This document shows, piece by piece, positions 37,541 to 48,270 of a stretch of 64,000 bases of DNA; position 1 is the first letter of the stretch, and the number at the start of each line of letters is the position of its first letter. Position numbers and translations under genes: made by a program. Location: positions 28,344-92,343 of the forward strand of contig JAFKJB010000018.1 of the NCBI GenBank assembly GCA_017306155.1, in the 5' to 3' direction. This DNA is from Nitrosospira multiformis. GTDB lineage: Bacteria > Pseudomonadota > Gammaproteobacteria > Burkholderiales > Nitrosomonadaceae. Under the pieces are notes generated by a model, which did not search any database, was not told the DNA's origin, and saw nothing but the letters and a program-made list of their open reading frames with translations.

Positions 37541-38068
37541 ATGAAAAAAAGCATCTGGTTGATGGTTGTTCCTCTAATCATCGGATTGGTCGGATGCAGC
37601 AGCATACCGGAAAAGAGTACAAAAAAGAGTGCAAAAGCTACTCATGCACCCGGAGTTACTCATGCACCCGGAGCCAAGGTAAACCTGGAAAATACTTCAC
37701 TGGTGAAGAAAATGCTGTATGAGCAGTACAGTCAGTGGAAACATACCCGATATCGGATTGGCGGCATGAGCAGGAGTGGCGTCGACTGCTCCGGTTTTAT
37801 TCAATTGACATTCAAGACCAAGCTGGGTGTGATATTGCCGCGCTCGACCGAGTTCCAGGTGCAACTGGGAGAGAGTGTCAGTAAAAGCGAACTGAAGGCG
37901 GGAGATCTTGTTTTTTTCAAGACCCGCTGGAGCGGGCGTCATGTAGGTGTCTATATCGAGGACGGCAGATTTCTCCATGCTTCGAGCACCTACGGCGTGA
38001 CCATTTCAAAATTGAACGAGAGCTACTGGAAATCCGCCTACTGGAAAGCGAAGCGGCTGGATATGTAA
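37541..38068 (+). CDS. NlpC/P60-family cell-wall peptidase lipoprotein
   Basis: 175 residues. The lipobox is LVGC after a hydrophobic signal. A Thr/Lys/His-rich linker with a repeated THAPG unit (about residues 30-50) leads to the NlpC/P60 domain: catalytic Cys in VDCSGFIQ, catalytic His in GRHVGVYI and a third polar residue from HASS. It should cleave peptidoglycan stem peptides from the outer membrane side. The start at 37541 is preceded by GGGGG. Confidence 0.88.
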   Translation: MKKSIWLMVVPLIIGLVGCSSIPEKSTKKSAKATHAPGVTHAPGAKVNLENTSLVKKMLYEQYSQWKHTRYRIGGMSRSGVDCSGFIQLTFKTKLGVILPRSTEFQVQLGESVSKSELKAGDLVFFKTRWSGRHVGVYIEDGRFLHASSTYGVTISKLNESYWKSAYWKAKRLDM

Positions 38069-38561
38069 GAAACTCTTCCTGTCGTTTCCGCTGTTATATT
38101 GCGGCTGCATTATTGTCCCTGGAAAATCCAGGGTCGCGAGATAGAGGCAGGTGGAAGCACCGGCCTTATTTTTAGTATCGATCCAGCCCAAACCAGTAAT
38201 GGCGCGCTTGAACGCCACTGGATACCAGCTTTCGCCAGCGTGACGTTTATACTGTCTGCTTACCGAATCAATAACAAATACAAATCGTCAAAAGATTCTA
38301 TCCGATGGTATTATTCAAGCAGGCAGTCTGATACGTGCCTGAGTTCTATCTGCACTTGAGCATTTTCTTAATAGTTCTCCCCTTGGGCATGAGGATAAGG
38401 CCTTTGCCCGATCTATCCGTATCTCACCTTGAGAACTTCCGGACAGCTCCTTACAGGGTGTGCACCGGAGGCTCCTGGCTGGTCGCGCTCTTGTATCTTT
38501 CTTCGGAAAGTGCCGATCGGCACGGGTGGGACTTGTTCGCAGCAAATCATATCAATAGTCC
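38069..38561. other. Intergenic region before the Mrp operon
   Basis: No convincing gene; a plus-strand frame at 38335-38571 (78 codons) overlaps the start of mrpA and has no recognised product. A short hairpin, CCCTGGA (38117-38123) and TCCAGGG (38127-38133), lies 48 nt after the NlpC gene but lacks a T-run. The promoter of the Mrp operon must lie here. Confidence 0.4.
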
Positions 38562-41500
38562 ATGTCGTTGATCTGGATAGTTATCCTGCCCTTCATCGGT
38601 AGCCTTTGTGCCGCATTTCTGCCATCCCATGCGCGCAATGTCGCCGCCTGGCTTGCAGGTACGGTTGCAGTGGCGTGCGTCGTTCTCACTGTCCGGTTGT
38701 ATCCACCAATAGCTGAAGGAGAGGTGATACGGGAAGCGGTGCACTGGATTCCTCAATTGGGCCTCGACTTCACGTTTCGCCTGGATGGCTTTGCCTGGCT
38801 GTTTGCAATGCTGGTGACAGTGATGGGAGCCCTGGTTGTACTGTATGCGCGCTATTACATGGCAGCGCAAGACCCGGTTCCCCGTTTTTTCTCGTTCTTT
38901 CTTGCCTTCATGGGCGCGATGCTGGGGGTCGTGCTGTCCGGCAACCTGATTCAACTGGCGGTGTTCTGGGAGTTGACCAGTCTGACATCTTTCATGTTGA
39001 TAGCATACTGGTATCACCGGCCGGATGCCCGCCATGGCGCACGCATGGCATTGACCGTGACGGCGGCCGGGGGTCTTTGCCTGCTTGCAGGAGTCCTGAT
39101 GCTCGGATGGGTGGTGGGGAGCTACGATCTGGATCATGTGCTTGCCTCGGGCGATCTGATCCGCGCACATTCCTGGTATGTGCCCATGCTGATCCTGATC
39201 GGATTGGGAGCGTTGACTAAAAGCGCGCAATTTCCATTTCATTTCTGGCTGCCCCACGCCATGGCGGCGCCTACACCCGTATCTGTCTATCTCCATTCGG
39301 CAACGATGGTCAAAGCCGGTGTTTTCCTGCTCGTCCGGCTCTGGCCTGTGCTTGCGGGTACCGACGAATGGTTCTGGATGATCGGCACGGCAGGTCTTCT
39401 TTCGCTCGTGCTAGGGGCATACGCAGCGGTGTTTCAGCAGGATATGAAGGGTGTGCTGGCCTATTCCACTATCAGCCATTTGGGTCTGATTACGCTGCTG
39501 CTTGGGTTGAACAGTCCCCTCGCGCTGATAGCCGCGATTTTTCATATCATGAACCACGCTACGTTCAAGGCATCGCTTTTCATGGCGGCAGGCATGGTCG
39601 ACCACGAGACTGGCACGCGTGATTTATCGCGCTTGAGCGGTTTGCGGCGTGCCATGCCCATCACCGCCACACTGGCTGCCGTCGGTGCCGCCTCCATGGC
39701 GGGGGTGCCGTTGTTCAACGGTTTTCTTTCAAAAGAGATGTTTTTTGCCGAGACTGTGTTTGTCAGCGGGCACCCGCTCACACGGATCGGCCTGCCGGTA
39801 ATGGCTGTGGTTTGGGGAATATTGAGTGTCGCCTATTCGCTGCGTTTTATTCTGCAAGTGTTTTTCGGGCCTCCGGCGGAAGACCTGCCGAAAAAGCCTC
39901 ATGAGCCGCCCCGCTGGATGCTGTTTCCGAGTGCGCTGCTGGTCACGGCTTGCCTGGTAGTCGGAATGTTTCCCGCCAAGACCGTCGGGTCGTATCTGAA
40001 CATGGCCGCGCGGTCCGTACTCGGAGAAAATACGCCGCTCCATAGCCTCGCAGTATGGCATGGCTTCAATCTCCCTCTCATGATGAGCCTGGCTGCGATG
40101 GTAGGCGGGATCCTCCTGTATCGGGCGCTGGGAGAATATCAGCAGGGCACGACAGTAGTACCGCTGATCGAGCATTTCGACAGCAAGCGTATTTTCGAAT
40201 TCATGCTCGAAAAGCTTGACAGGCTGGCAATGCGCCTTTTGCGATGGTTTTCCACTGAGCATCTGCAAGTCCAGATGCTGCTGCTTATCATCGCCGTGTT
40301 TGCCAGCGCGCTGATACCGCTCTCCAGGGGCGGCCTGCCCGAGGGCGATAAAACGCCGCTTCCGGTTGAACCGGCTTTTGCGATGCTGTGGCTGATCGGG
40401 GCGGTCTGTGCAATCGCGGCCGCTGCCCAGGCAAAGTATCACCGGCTTGCTGCATTGACTCTGTCAGGCGTGGCGGGGTTGGCAACCTGCATGACTTTCA
40501 TCTGGTTTTCCGCGCCTGACCTGGCGCTGACGCAGTTTATCGTAGAGGTCGTCACACTTGTCCTGCTTCTGCTGGGTCTGCGCTGGCTGCCGCCGCGCGA
40601 TAAATCGCTGGACCATGAAACAATGCCGCTGCCGGTGCGTATGCGCGCCGAGGGTCGCCGGTCGCGGGATCTGGTGATCGCGGTTTGTGCGGGTATCGGC
40701 ATCACCGGATTGAGTTACGCAATTCTGACCCGGTCTGCCGGGGAAGGCATCTCGCCTTTTTTTATCGAGAACTCACTGCCTCTGGCAGGTGGATCGAACG
40801 TCATCAATGTGATCCTGGTTGATTTTCGCGGTTTCGATACGATGGGCGAGATTACCGTGCTGGGCATCGTGGCATTGACTGTGTTCGCTTTATTGCGGAG
40901 ATTCCGCCCGGCTGCCGAGGCCATGACGGTGCCTGTAAAACAGCAGGAGCAGGATGCGCAGAGCGGAGCATTGCCGCCGGATCCGCATGCGTTGTTGCCC
41001 GCTGGGCCAATGATGGTGCCGGCGGTGTTCGTGCAGTTGCTGCTGCCGGCTTCGGGCATGGTGGCGATTTATTTTTTATTGCGCGGGCACAACGAACCGG
41101 GTGGGGGCTTCGTGGCGGGGTTGATCGTTACGACAGCGGTCATTCTGCAATACCTCGTGGGAGGCACTGCCTGGGCAGAATCCCGTACTCGTATTTTTCC
41201 CCAGTACTGGCTTGCAGGGGGGTTATTGTGTGCTGCCGGCGCAGGTATGTCGGCGTGGCTGGCGGGGCGTCCATTTCTTTCCGCATTGGCGTGGCATGGC
41301 ACTTTGCCAATAATCGGCGAGATGCACCTTTCAACGGTGTTGCTGTTCGATCTGGGAGTCTTTTTTCTGGTGATTGGCGCAGCAGTATTGATCCTGGTGG
41401 CGCTTGCCCACCAGTCACGGCGCGCGCACCGCAAGCAGGAGGTTGCAGAAGTCGAGACGCCGGTGGAGGTGCCGGGTTCGCCGGCAGGGCAAGGCGCCAG

Positions 41501-41579
41501 CGGTCATGGCTATCCGCCTGTGGAAGCCGAAAGACAAGGACTTCCCCATGTTTTGCCCCTGAAGGAAAGGGAGGATTGA
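38562..41579 (+). CDS. mrpA: Mrp Na+/H+ antiporter subunit A fused to subunit B
   Basis: 1005 residues, about 20 membrane helices. Residues 1-480 resemble NuoL/MrpA proton channels (ELTSLTSFMLIAYW, HFWLPHAMAAPTPVSVYLHSATMVKAGVF). The C-terminal part contains the MrpB-like region (HNEPGGGFVAGLIVTTAVIL at about residues 845-864). First gene of the operon. The complex exports Na+ for H+ at the inner membrane, keeping pH and sodium balanced; this matters in ammonia oxidisers, which acidify their surroundings. Ends in an Arg/Gln-rich tail. The stop overlaps the start of mrpC by one base. Confidence 0.9.
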   Translation: MSLIWIVILPFIGSLCAAFLPSHARNVAAWLAGTVAVACVVLTVRLYPPIAEGEVIREAVHWIPQLGLDFTFRLDGFAWLFAMLVTVMGALVVLYARYYMAAQDPVPRFFSFFLAFMGAMLGVVLSGNLIQLAVFWELTSLTSFMLIAYWYHRPDARHGARMALTVTAAGGLCLLAGVLMLGWVVGSYDLDHVLASGDLIRAHSWYVPMLILIGLGALTKSAQFPFHFWLPHAMAAPTPVSVYLHSATMVKAGVFLLVRLWPVLAGTDEWFWMIGTAGLLSLVLGAYAAVFQQDMKGVLAYSTISHLGLITLLLGLNSPLALIAAIFHIMNHATFKASLFMAAGMVDHETGTRDLSRLSGLRRAMPITATLAAVGAASMAGVPLFNGFLSKEMFFAETVFVSGHPLTRIGLPVMAVVWGILSVAYSLRFILQVFFGPPAEDLPKKPHEPPRWMLFPSALLVTACLVVGMFPAKTVGSYLNMAARSVLGENTPLHSLAVWHGFNLPLMMSLAAMVGGILLYRALGEYQQGTTVVPLIEHFDSKRIFEFMLEKLDRLAMRLLRWFSTEHLQVQMLLLIIAVFASALIPLSRGGLPEGDKTPLPVEPAFAMLWLIGAVCAIAAAAQAKYHRLAALTLSGVAGLATCMTFIWFSAPDLALTQFIVEVVTLVLLLLGLRWLPPRDKSLDHETMPLPVRMRAEGRRSRDLVIAVCAGIGITGLSYAILTRSAGEGISPFFIENSLPLAGGSNVINVILVDFRGFDTMGEITVLGIVALTVFALLRRFRPAAEAMTVPVKQQEQDAQSGALPPDPHALLPAGPMMVPAVFVQLLLPASGMVAIYFLLRGHNEPGGGFVAGLIVTTAVILQYLVGGTAWAESRTRIFPQYWLAGGLLCAAGAGMSAWLAGRPFLSALAWHGTLPIIGEMHLSTVLLFDLGVFFLVIGAAVLILVALAHQSRRAHRKQEVAEVETPVEVPGSPAGQGASGHGYPPVEAERQGLPHVLPLKERED

Positions 41580-41920
41580 TGGAGGCAATCTATGCGCTTG
41601 CTATCGGCGTTCTGACCGCCTCGGGTGTGTGGCTGGTGCTGCGCCCCCGCACCTTCCAGGTCATCATGGGACTTTCTCTGCTGTCTTACGCGGTCAATCT
41701 GTTCATCTTCGGAATGGGGCGGCTGATGATAGGAGGTGCGCCAATCATTGAAACCGTGGCACAGGCAGATCCTGCCTTGTATGACGACCCCGTGCCGCAG
41801 GCGCTTGTGCTTACCGCAATCGTCATTGGCTTTGCCATGACCGCGCTTTTTCTGGTTGTGCTGCTGGCTTCACGTGGTTTGACGGGCAATGATCACGTCG
41901 ACGGGGATCCGGAAGCATGA
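41579..41920 (+). CDS. mrpC: Mrp antiporter subunit C
   Basis: 113 residues, three membrane helices, homologous to NuoK: AIGVLTASGVWLVLRP, GLSLLSYAVNLFIFGMG and ALVLTAIVIGFAMTALFLVVL. I place the start at 41579, overlapping the mrpA stop by one base (TGATG), since the longer upstream frame crosses mrpA. Overlaps mrpD by 4 nt. Confidence 0.88.
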   Translation: MEAIYALAIGVLTASGVWLVLRPRTFQVIMGLSLLSYAVNLFIFGMGRLMIGGAPIIETVAQADPALYDDPVPQALVLTAIVIGFAMTALFLVVLLASRGLTGNDHVDGDPEA

Positions 41921-43581
41921 ATGGATGGGTGAATCATCTTCCGATATTTCCGATAGTGATCCCATTGGTTGCGGGAGCAGTCATGCTGCTGTTCACCGAA
42001 GCCCGGCGTGCTGCGCGTACCATTATCGCTCTTGTCGCCACCCTGGCGAATTTACTCGTGGCACTCGCGCTCGCTTATATTGCAAGCGATGCTGTCCCGA
42101 GCATCTGGCCGGACGGAATCGCGGTATATCCGCTCGGCGGCTGGCAGGCGCCCTTCGGCATCGTGCTGGTGCTGGATCGGTTGTCTGCTCTGATGCTGGT
42201 GCTCAACGCGGTGCTGGCATTGACTTCCCTGATTTACGCCCTGGCGCGCTGGCGCAAGGCCGGTCCTCATTTCCAGTCGCTGTTCCAGTTCCTGATCATG
42301 GGGGTAAACGGCGCTTTCCTGACCGGCGATCTCTTCAACCTATTTGTATTTGTGGAAGTGCTGCTGGCAGCTTCGTACGGTCTCCTGCTGCACGGCCTGG
42401 GCGAACCTCGGGTCAAGGCCGGCCTGCACTACATCGCGATCAATCTTGCAGGTTCGTTTGTCTTTCTGATCGGTGTTTCGCTGATCTATGGAGTAACCGG
42501 AACGCTCAATATGGCGGACGTGGCTGCGCGCGCCTCATTGCTCACCGAGGACGAGCGCATACTTTTCGAAACCGGTATCGCCATTCTCGGCAGCGCATTT
42601 CTGCTCAAGGCGGGGGCATGGCCCCTGAATTTCTGGCTCCCGCCTGCTTATGGCACTGCCGCCCCCCCAGTGGCCGCGATTTTTTCGATTATGACCAAAG
42701 TTGGGATTTATGCGCTGCTGCGGCTGGGGTCACTGCTGGCCGGCGCTTCGGGGGCGAGTGTTCCGGCGCCATTCAATGACGGCTGGCTGTTTGGCATCGG
42801 CATCGTTACACTTGTGCTGGGGACAGCGGGCATACTCACTGCCAGCCAGCCACAGCGGCTGGTTGCGTATTGCGTCATCGCTTCTGCCGGCACGCTGCTT
42901 GCGGCGCTCGGGTTTGGTGGTACGGCAATGAAAGGGGCGGCCCTGTATTACTTGACAAGTTCAGTGTTGGCGACAGGTGCTTTTTTCATGCTTTGTGAGA
43001 TGATCGACCGCACACGGCAAACCGGCGAGGATATACCGCTGGAGATGATGGAGCCCGTCGGGCAGGAGCCGGTTGATGCCGATTTTACAGATGACGTGGT
43101 AGGTATCGTCATTCCCGCGGCGATGGCATTTCTGGGTATGGGCTTTCTCGCGTGTGCCTTGCTCGTGGCGGGATTGCCGCCACTATCGGGTTTTATCGCC
43201 AAATTCCTGATCCTCTCCGCCACACTGACCGATACCGCACCGGGGCCGGTGCCCGTTACGGTATGGGTACTATGGACAAGTGTACTCGGTTCGAGTCTGA
43301 TTGCGATCATTGCCCTCTGCCGGATGGGAATACTTTTGTTCTGGAGTTCGGATGAGATCATGATCCCAAGGTTGCACCTCGTGGAAGCGGCTCCAGTCGC
43401 GGTGCTGCTGCTGCTCAGCGTTGCGCTCGCGATAGAGACGGGTCCGGCAATGGATTACTTGAATCTTGCCGGTAACTCGCTATCTTCACCGCAGATATAT
43501 ATCGATGCGGTATTATCGGGCAACCGGCCGTCCGGGCCTTTGCCGGCGCCTTCAATCCCAATGGAAGGAATCAGGCAGTGA
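41917..43581 (+). CDS. mrpD: Mrp antiporter subunit D
   Basis: 554 residues, 14 or so helices, a second NuoL/M/N-type proton channel with ELLLAASYGLLLH-like and FWLPPAYGTAAPPVAAIFS segments. Essential to the antiporter. The N-terminus WVNHLPIFPIVIPLVAGA fits the family. Overlaps mrpC and mrpE by 4 nt each. Confidence 0.9.
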   Translation: MNGWVNHLPIFPIVIPLVAGAVMLLFTEARRAARTIIALVATLANLLVALALAYIASDAVPSIWPDGIAVYPLGGWQAPFGIVLVLDRLSALMLVLNAVLALTSLIYALARWRKAGPHFQSLFQFLIMGVNGAFLTGDLFNLFVFVEVLLAASYGLLLHGLGEPRVKAGLHYIAINLAGSFVFLIGVSLIYGVTGTLNMADVAARASLLTEDERILFETGIAILGSAFLLKAGAWPLNFWLPPAYGTAAPPVAAIFSIMTKVGIYALLRLGSLLAGASGASVPAPFNDGWLFGIGIVTLVLGTAGILTASQPQRLVAYCVIASAGTLLAALGFGGTAMKGAALYYLTSSVLATGAFFMLCEMIDRTRQTGEDIPLEMMEPVGQEPVDADFTDDVVGIVIPAAMAFLGMGFLACALLVAGLPPLSGFIAKFLILSATLTDTAPGPVPVTVWVLWTSVLGSSLIAIIALCRMGILLFWSSDEIMIPRLHLVEAAPVAVLLLLSVALAIETGPAMDYLNLAGNSLSSPQIYIDAVLSGNRPSGPLPAPSIPMEGIRQ

Positions 43582-44066
43582 AACGCTGGCCGTCGCTGAC
43601 ATTATTTACTGTCATTCTGTTCGCCTTGTGGCTTCTGCTGAATGATTCCTTGGCGCCCGGCCAGCTTTTGCTGGGTCTGATCCTCACAGTGGTTATTACC
43701 GCATCGACCGCGGCAATACGCCCGCTGCGTGCGCACCCGCACCACCTGCTTACCGCATTGGGGCTGTTTTTTGTAGTATTGATCGATATTATCCGCTCCA
43801 ACATCGCCGTGGCCGGAATCATTCTCGGTCCGGCGAAGAGACGTTTCAGTTCGGGTTTCATGAAAATTCCGCTGGACCTGCGTGACCCGTATGGCCTTGC
43901 CGCGCTCGCCTGTATAATCACGGCCACGCCTGGTACCGTCTGGGCCGGCCTTTCGCCTGATGGAGGCACGCTCACGATTCACGTCCTGGATCTACAGGAC
44001 GAGGGGGCGTGGGTTCGCACCATCAAGCAGCGTTACGAGCGGCGACTGATGGAGATATTCGAATGA
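43578..44066 (+). CDS. mrpE: Mrp antiporter subunit E
   Basis: 162 residues with three predicted helices near the N-terminus (TLFTVILFALWLLLN, LLLGLILTVVITAST, ALGLFFVVLIDIIRSN) and a soluble C-terminal half with LITATPGTVWAGLSPDG-like sequence, typical for MrpE. Starts with GTG and overlaps both neighbours by 4 nt, as elsewhere in this operon. Confidence 0.88.
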   Translation: MKRWPSLTLFTVILFALWLLLNDSLAPGQLLLGLILTVVITASTAAIRPLRAHPHHLLTALGLFFVVLIDIIRSNIAVAGIILGPAKRRFSSGFMKIPLDLRDPYGLAALACIITATPGTVWAGLSPDGGTLTIHVLDLQDEGAWVRTIKQRYERRLMEIFE

Positions 44067-44344
44067 ATGGAATGCTGCCATGGGCAATATCCTTTGCCCT
44101 GATTGCTGTCGCGCTTGCCATGATTTTTGCGGCGATTCGTCTTCTGCGCGGGCCTGCCGCGGAAGACCGCGTACTGGCGCTGGATACCCTGTATGTAAAC
44201 AGCATGATCATGGTGCTCACGCTGGGAATTCAGTTCGGATCCCGGTTTTATTTCGACATCGCTCTGTTGATTGCGTTATTCGGGTTTGTGGGTTCAGCCG
44301 CCATAGCTAAATTCCTTTTGCGTGGCGAGGTGATCGAGCCATGA
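44063..44344 (+). CDS. mrpF: Mrp antiporter subunit F
   Basis: 93 residues, three helices. The family motif LRGPAAEDRVLALD lies between helix 1 and helix 2. The start at 44063 overlaps the mrpE stop (ATGA); the longer frame from 44009 runs inside mrpE and is rejected. Confidence 0.88.
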   Translation: MNGMLPWAISFALIAVALAMIFAAIRLLRGPAAEDRVLALDTLYVNSMIMVLTLGIQFGSRFYFDIALLIALFGFVGSAAIAKFLLRGEVIEP

Positions 44345-44691
44345 CAATGGATGAGATTCCCTTTTGGGCTGATCTGCTTGGCTCGCTGCTGCTGATCTCG
44401 GGCAGTCTGTTGACGCTGATCGGATCCCTCGGTCTGCTTCGGCTGCCCAATCTGTTTTCACGCATGCATGGCATAACACTGGGAAACACACTCGGCCTTG
44501 GGTGTGTGCTGCTGGCATCAATACTGATTGCTTCGATATACGCTGAGCGGTTCGTGTTTCAGGAGGTGCTGATCACACTGTTCATGATATCGACCTCCCC
44601 CGTCACCACGATTCTGCTCATGCGCTCCGGGATATATCGCAAGCGCGCGGATACCGGAAAAAAACCAGAGGCTGGCCAGGATACGAACTGA
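44341..44691 (+). CDS. mrpG: Mrp antiporter subunit G
   Basis: 116 residues, three helices; the family motif GLLRLPNLFSRMHG is at about residues 30-43. Last gene of the mrpABCDEFG set, so the complex is complete. Overlaps mrpF by 4 nt. Tail is Lys/Arg-rich. Confidence 0.88.
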   Translation: MTMDEIPFWADLLGSLLLISGSLLTLIGSLGLLRLPNLFSRMHGITLGNTLGLGCVLLASILIASIYAERFVFQEVLITLFMISTSPVTTILLMRSGIYRKRADTGKKPEAGQDTN

Positions 44692-44792
44692 GCCTGATTC
44701 ACTCTCTCATCTGTCCATCTGTTTTACCACTTCCCTTTTTTCCATTGTTACCGCTCCCCTTTTTCCATTGCAACTGAATAGGTCCGTCAATC

Positions 44793-47165
44793 ATGCTGCC
44801 ATCCATTGAACAACGTCTTTCCCTTGAACTCGGCGCGAAGCCTGCACAGGTTAATGCTGCCATTGCCTTGCTGGATGAAGGTGCCACCGTGCCCTTTATT
44901 GCACGTTACCGCAAGGAAGTGACTGGCGGGCTGGACGATATCCAATTGCGCCTGCTGGAAGAACGGCTGCGTTATCTGCGTGAACTGGAAGACAGGCGTG
45001 CTGCGATCATCGCATCGATAGAAGAGCAGGGGAAAATGACGCCCGCGCTGCTTGCTTCCATCCTGCAGGCTGAGGACAAGACACGGCTGGAAGATCTGTA
45101 TCTTCCCTTCAAGAAAAAGCGGCGCACCAAGGCGCAGATCGCGCTGGAAGCGGGACTGGAGCCGCTGGCGGACGCGCTGCTTGCCAACCCGATGCTGCAA
45201 CCCGAGGAAGAGGCCATCAAGTACTTGAAACCGCCCTTCACCACCGAGCAGGGAGATAATCCCGGGGTGCCGGATGTGAAAGCCGCACTCGAGGGAGCAC
45301 GCCAGATACTGATGGAACGCTTCGCGGAAGACGCGGAATTACTTCAGTGGCTGCGGGAGTATCTGCTGGACCATGGGGTGGTGGAATCGAAAGTTGCGAG
45401 CGACAGGAATGGTGGTAAGGGTAAGGAAGAGGAGGGCAACAAGTATTCCGATTATTTCGATTATTCCGAACCACTCAGCGCTATTCCTTCACACCGGGCG
45501 CTGGCGCTTTTTCGGGGGCGGCGTGAAGAAATTTTGCGTGTTGCCCTGCGTCTGGATTCCGAGGCGGAAAAACCGAAATGGGATGCACCGCACAACCCGT
45601 GCGAGGCGCGCATCGCGGTCCGGTTCGGCATTGTGGACAAAGAGCGGCCTGCCGACGCGTGGCTGATGGATACGGTGCGCTGGACCTGGCGCGTAAAGAG
45701 CTTTCCGCATCTGGAAATCGATCTTATGGGCGCGTTGCGCACGCGTGCCGAGACTGAAGCGATCCAGGTCTTTGCCCGTAACCTTAAAGCCTTGCTCCTG
45801 GCGGCCCCCGCCGGTCCTCGTGTGACGATAGGGCTCGATCCCGGCCTGCGTACCGGCGTGAAGGTTGCAGTAGTGGATGCGACGGGACGAGTCATGGAAA
45901 CGGCCACCATTTATCCACACCAGCCCAGGAATGACTGGGAGGGGTCGCTTCATGTTCTCGGCGCGCTTGCGGAAAAATACCGGGTGTCGCTGATAGCGAT
46001 AGGCAATGGCACCGCTTCGCGCGAGACCGACAAGCTGGCAAAAGACCTGATCAAGCGTCGCCCCGATCTCAAACTCACCTCTATCGTGGTTTCGGAAGCG
46101 GGAGCTTCCGTTTATTCCGCCTCCGATCTGGCATCCAGAGAGTTCCCTGATATGGATGTGTCGCTGAGAGGCGCGGTTTCCATTGCGCGCCGTCTGCAGG
46201 ATCCGCTGGCGGAACTGGTCAAAGTCGATCCGAAATCGATTGGGGTCGGTCAATACCAGCATGATGTCGGGCAAACCCAGCTTGCGCGCTCGCTCGACGC
46301 CGTAGTCGAAGACTGTGTGAACGCGGTAGGCGTAGATGTCAATACCGCCTCCGCGCCATTGCTCGAACGCGTTTCCGGGCTAAACGCAGCTGTGGCGCAC
46401 AGCATTGTTGTCTATCGTGAGGCAAACGGAACGTTCACTTCGCGCGAAGCTTTGCACCAGGTGCCGCGCCTGGGTGAGAAAACCTTCGAGCAGGCGGCGG
46501 GTTTCCTGCGTGTGATGAATGGCGAGAACCCGCTCGACGCCTCGGCGGTGCATCCTGAGTCGTATCCTGTAGTGCAAAGGATACTTTCCGACTTGAAGCA
46601 GGAAATCAGGTCCGTCATCGGCAACGGCAAATTATTGAAGTCGCTCAATCCAGGGCGGTATGCGGATGAGCGATTCGGCGTGCCGACCGTAACCGACATC
46701 GTGAGGGAACTGGAAAAGCCGGGCCGTGATCCCCGGCCGGAATTCATCACTGCTGCCTTCAAGGAAGGCGTGAACGAGATTTCCGATCTGCAGCCGGGAA
46801 TGCTGCTGGAAGGCGTGGTGACTAACGTGGCCGCCTTTGGCGCATTCATTGATATCGGTGTGCATCAGGATGGATTGGTGCACATCTCCGCGCTCGCTGA
46901 CAAATTCGTGAAAGACCCGCACACGGTAGTCAAGGTGGGACAGGTGGTCAAGGTCAAGGTATTGGAAGTCGATGAAAAGCGCAAGCGGATTGCGCTGACC
47001 ATGAGACTGACAGATGCACCGGCACAACAAGCACAGGAGGCGCAGGGCACCGGCAAGCGTGAGCAGTCAGGAGATCGAAAAAACCGCTCAGCCAGGCCTC
47101 AGCAGAAACAGGAAGCCAAGCCTGATACGGCGATGGCGGCGGCTTTTGCGAGGTTGAAGGGTTAA
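44793..47165 (+). CDS. tex: Tex-family RNA-binding transcription accessory protein
   Basis: 790 residues. Order of domains: N-terminal Tex helical domain (about 1-190), a YqgF/RNase H-like domain near 330-460 ([18 protein letters not shown]), helix-hairpin-helix motifs near 500-570 ([25 protein letters not shown]) and an S1 RNA-binding domain near 660-735 ([20 protein letters not shown]). The tail is basic and disordered. Tex proteins act in transcription and RNA metabolism. A second, decayed copy of its 3' end lies about 1.1 kb downstream (48271-48555). Confidence 0.94.
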   Translation: MLPSIEQRLSLELGAKPAQVNAAIALLDEGATVPFIARYRKEVTGGLDDIQLRLLEERLRYLRELEDRRAAIIASIEEQGKMTPALLASILQAEDKTRLEDLYLPFKKKRRTKAQIALEAGLEPLADALLANPMLQPEEEAIKYLKPPFTTEQGDNPGVPDVKAALEGARQILMERFAEDAELLQWLREYLLDHGVVESKVASDRNGGKGKEEEGNKYSDYFDYSEPLSAIPSHRALALFRGRREEILRVALRLDSEAEKPKWDAPHNPCEARIAVRFGIVDKERPADAWLMDTVRWTWRVKSFPHLEIDLMGALRTRAETEAIQVFARNLKALLLAAPAGPRVTIGLDPGLRTGVKVAVVDATGRVMETATIYPHQPRNDWEGSLHVLGALAEKYRVSLIAIGNGTASRETDKLAKDLIKRRPDLKLTSIVVSEAGASVYSASDLASREFPDMDVSLRGAVSIARRLQDPLAELVKVDPKSIGVGQYQHDVGQTQLARSLDAVVEDCVNAVGVDVNTASAPLLERVSGLNAAVAHSIVVYREANGTFTSREALHQVPRLGEKTFEQAAGFLRVMNGENPLDASAVHPESYPVVQRILSDLKQEIRSVIGNGKLLKSLNPGRYADERFGVPTVTDIVRELEKPGRDPRPEFITAAFKEGVNEISDLQPGMLLEGVVTNVAAFGAFIDIGVHQDGLVHISALADKFVKDPHTVVKVGQVVKVKVLEVDEKRKRIALTMRLTDAPAQQAQEAQGTGKREQSGDRKNRSARPQQKQEAKPDTAMAAAFARLKG

Positions 47166-47347
47166 ATGAAGTTTTGATGCTCTTATTTGAATGCAGGGTG
47201 CTCGCTCCTCTGCCGGAACTGCCTCCTCGGGCAATGAAAGCACATTGTCCGGAAAGGCAGCATGCAGTCCAATCTTTTTCCACCAGCCGCCGCCGTGACA
47301 GTGGAAAGGGAAGTCAGGAGAGCGTTTTGCATGAAGAGGAGATCAGT

Positions 47348-48067
47348 TCATTTCTTGCAACGCGTAATGGAGCCTGCCAAAAGACCAAGCCCTAGAAGAA
47401 CCAGTGTCCCTGGTTCGGGAATCTCCTGAATCTCCTGGCTTGAAGCTCCGACGTCAACCAAGGCCACGTTATCGAATTCAAAGGAATATCGCGAGCTTGA
47501 GGCTATCACCCTGTTAAACCTGACATCCGAAGTAATGTTTACATAAAAAGTGCCGTCTACTCCCCGATCGCCATTTGGCAGACGGGTAACATCAAGGCCC
47601 GTGAAGTCGAAAAGGAGCGTATTGCCGTCGTAGAAAGACAACGTGTTGTAGCTGTCCACTGATCCCCACAGAAGACCAAAGTATTGATGATATGCGTTCA
47701 GGTCGAGCGTAACCGAACCGATGCCGGTGACCAGATATTGTGTAAGATCTGGCCCGTCTTCCTGAGGAATATCATTGAACAGATGATCGCTGGCACTGGC
47801 CACGTAAGGGGCGGCGTATTTTCCAGAAACGTCTGGGAGGGCTGCCGTACCCGAGTCTATCCCGCTGAACGTAACGTAAATACCCTTACTGGAAAGCCCC
47901 CCCGAGGAGGAGAGGTTGTTGAAATTTTCATAAACTGCACCACCGATGATGGGAACTCCCCCAACGGAAGCGCTGATAAGAGCCGCAACGCTGACGGAAG
48001 AGGTCAGGCTCATGGCAGTGAAAAAAAATCCTGTCGTTACACGGATCATGGTTTTTTTTGTTGGCAT
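47348..48067 (-). CDS. PEP-CTERM exported protein
   Basis: About 239 residues. A Sec signal peptide is followed by a beta-rich middle part with FNNLSSSGG and FEFDNVALVD. The C-terminus is a classical PEP-CTERM signal: IPEPGTLVLLGLGLLAG then a basic end (RCKK). Such proteins are sorted by exosortase and usually belong to the matrix or surface. No exosortase is in the window. The start at 48067 is preceded by GAGGAAG at 5 nt; the longer frame to 48184 is unlikely. Confidence 0.85.
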   Translation of the reverse strand: MPTKKTMIRVTTGFFFTAMSLTSSVSVAALISASVGGVPIIGGAVYENFNNLSSSGGLSSKGIYVTFSGIDSGTAALPDVSGKYAAPYVASASDHLFNDIPQEDGPDLTQYLVTGIGSVTLDLNAYHQYFGLLWGSVDSYNTLSFYDGNTLLFDFTGLDVTRLPNGDRGVDGTFYVNITSDVRFNRVIASSSRYSFEFDNVALVDVGASSQEIQEIPEPGTLVLLGLGLLAGSITRCKK

Positions 48068-48270
48068 TTTTGCTTCCTCTTGTTTGTTCATTACGAATAT
48101 AAACAAGCTGATTGGCAACGGCCTCACAACTCTATTTAATGGTAAGCAAAAGCCATGCCTATTTTTAAAAGACTTTATTTTCAAATGCTTGACAGATGAC
48201 CTTCTTTCTTCATTCGATTATGTGAAAAGTCTTCCGACATCAAAGGGAAAACAACAGCCTCCTGCAGAAA

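Noticed and set aside
38335-38571. 78-codon frame ahead of mrpA
   Set aside because: Runs into mrpA and lacks any family signature.
47174-47395. 73-codon frame after tex
   Set aside because: Overlaps the PEP-CTERM gene end and has no supporting signal.
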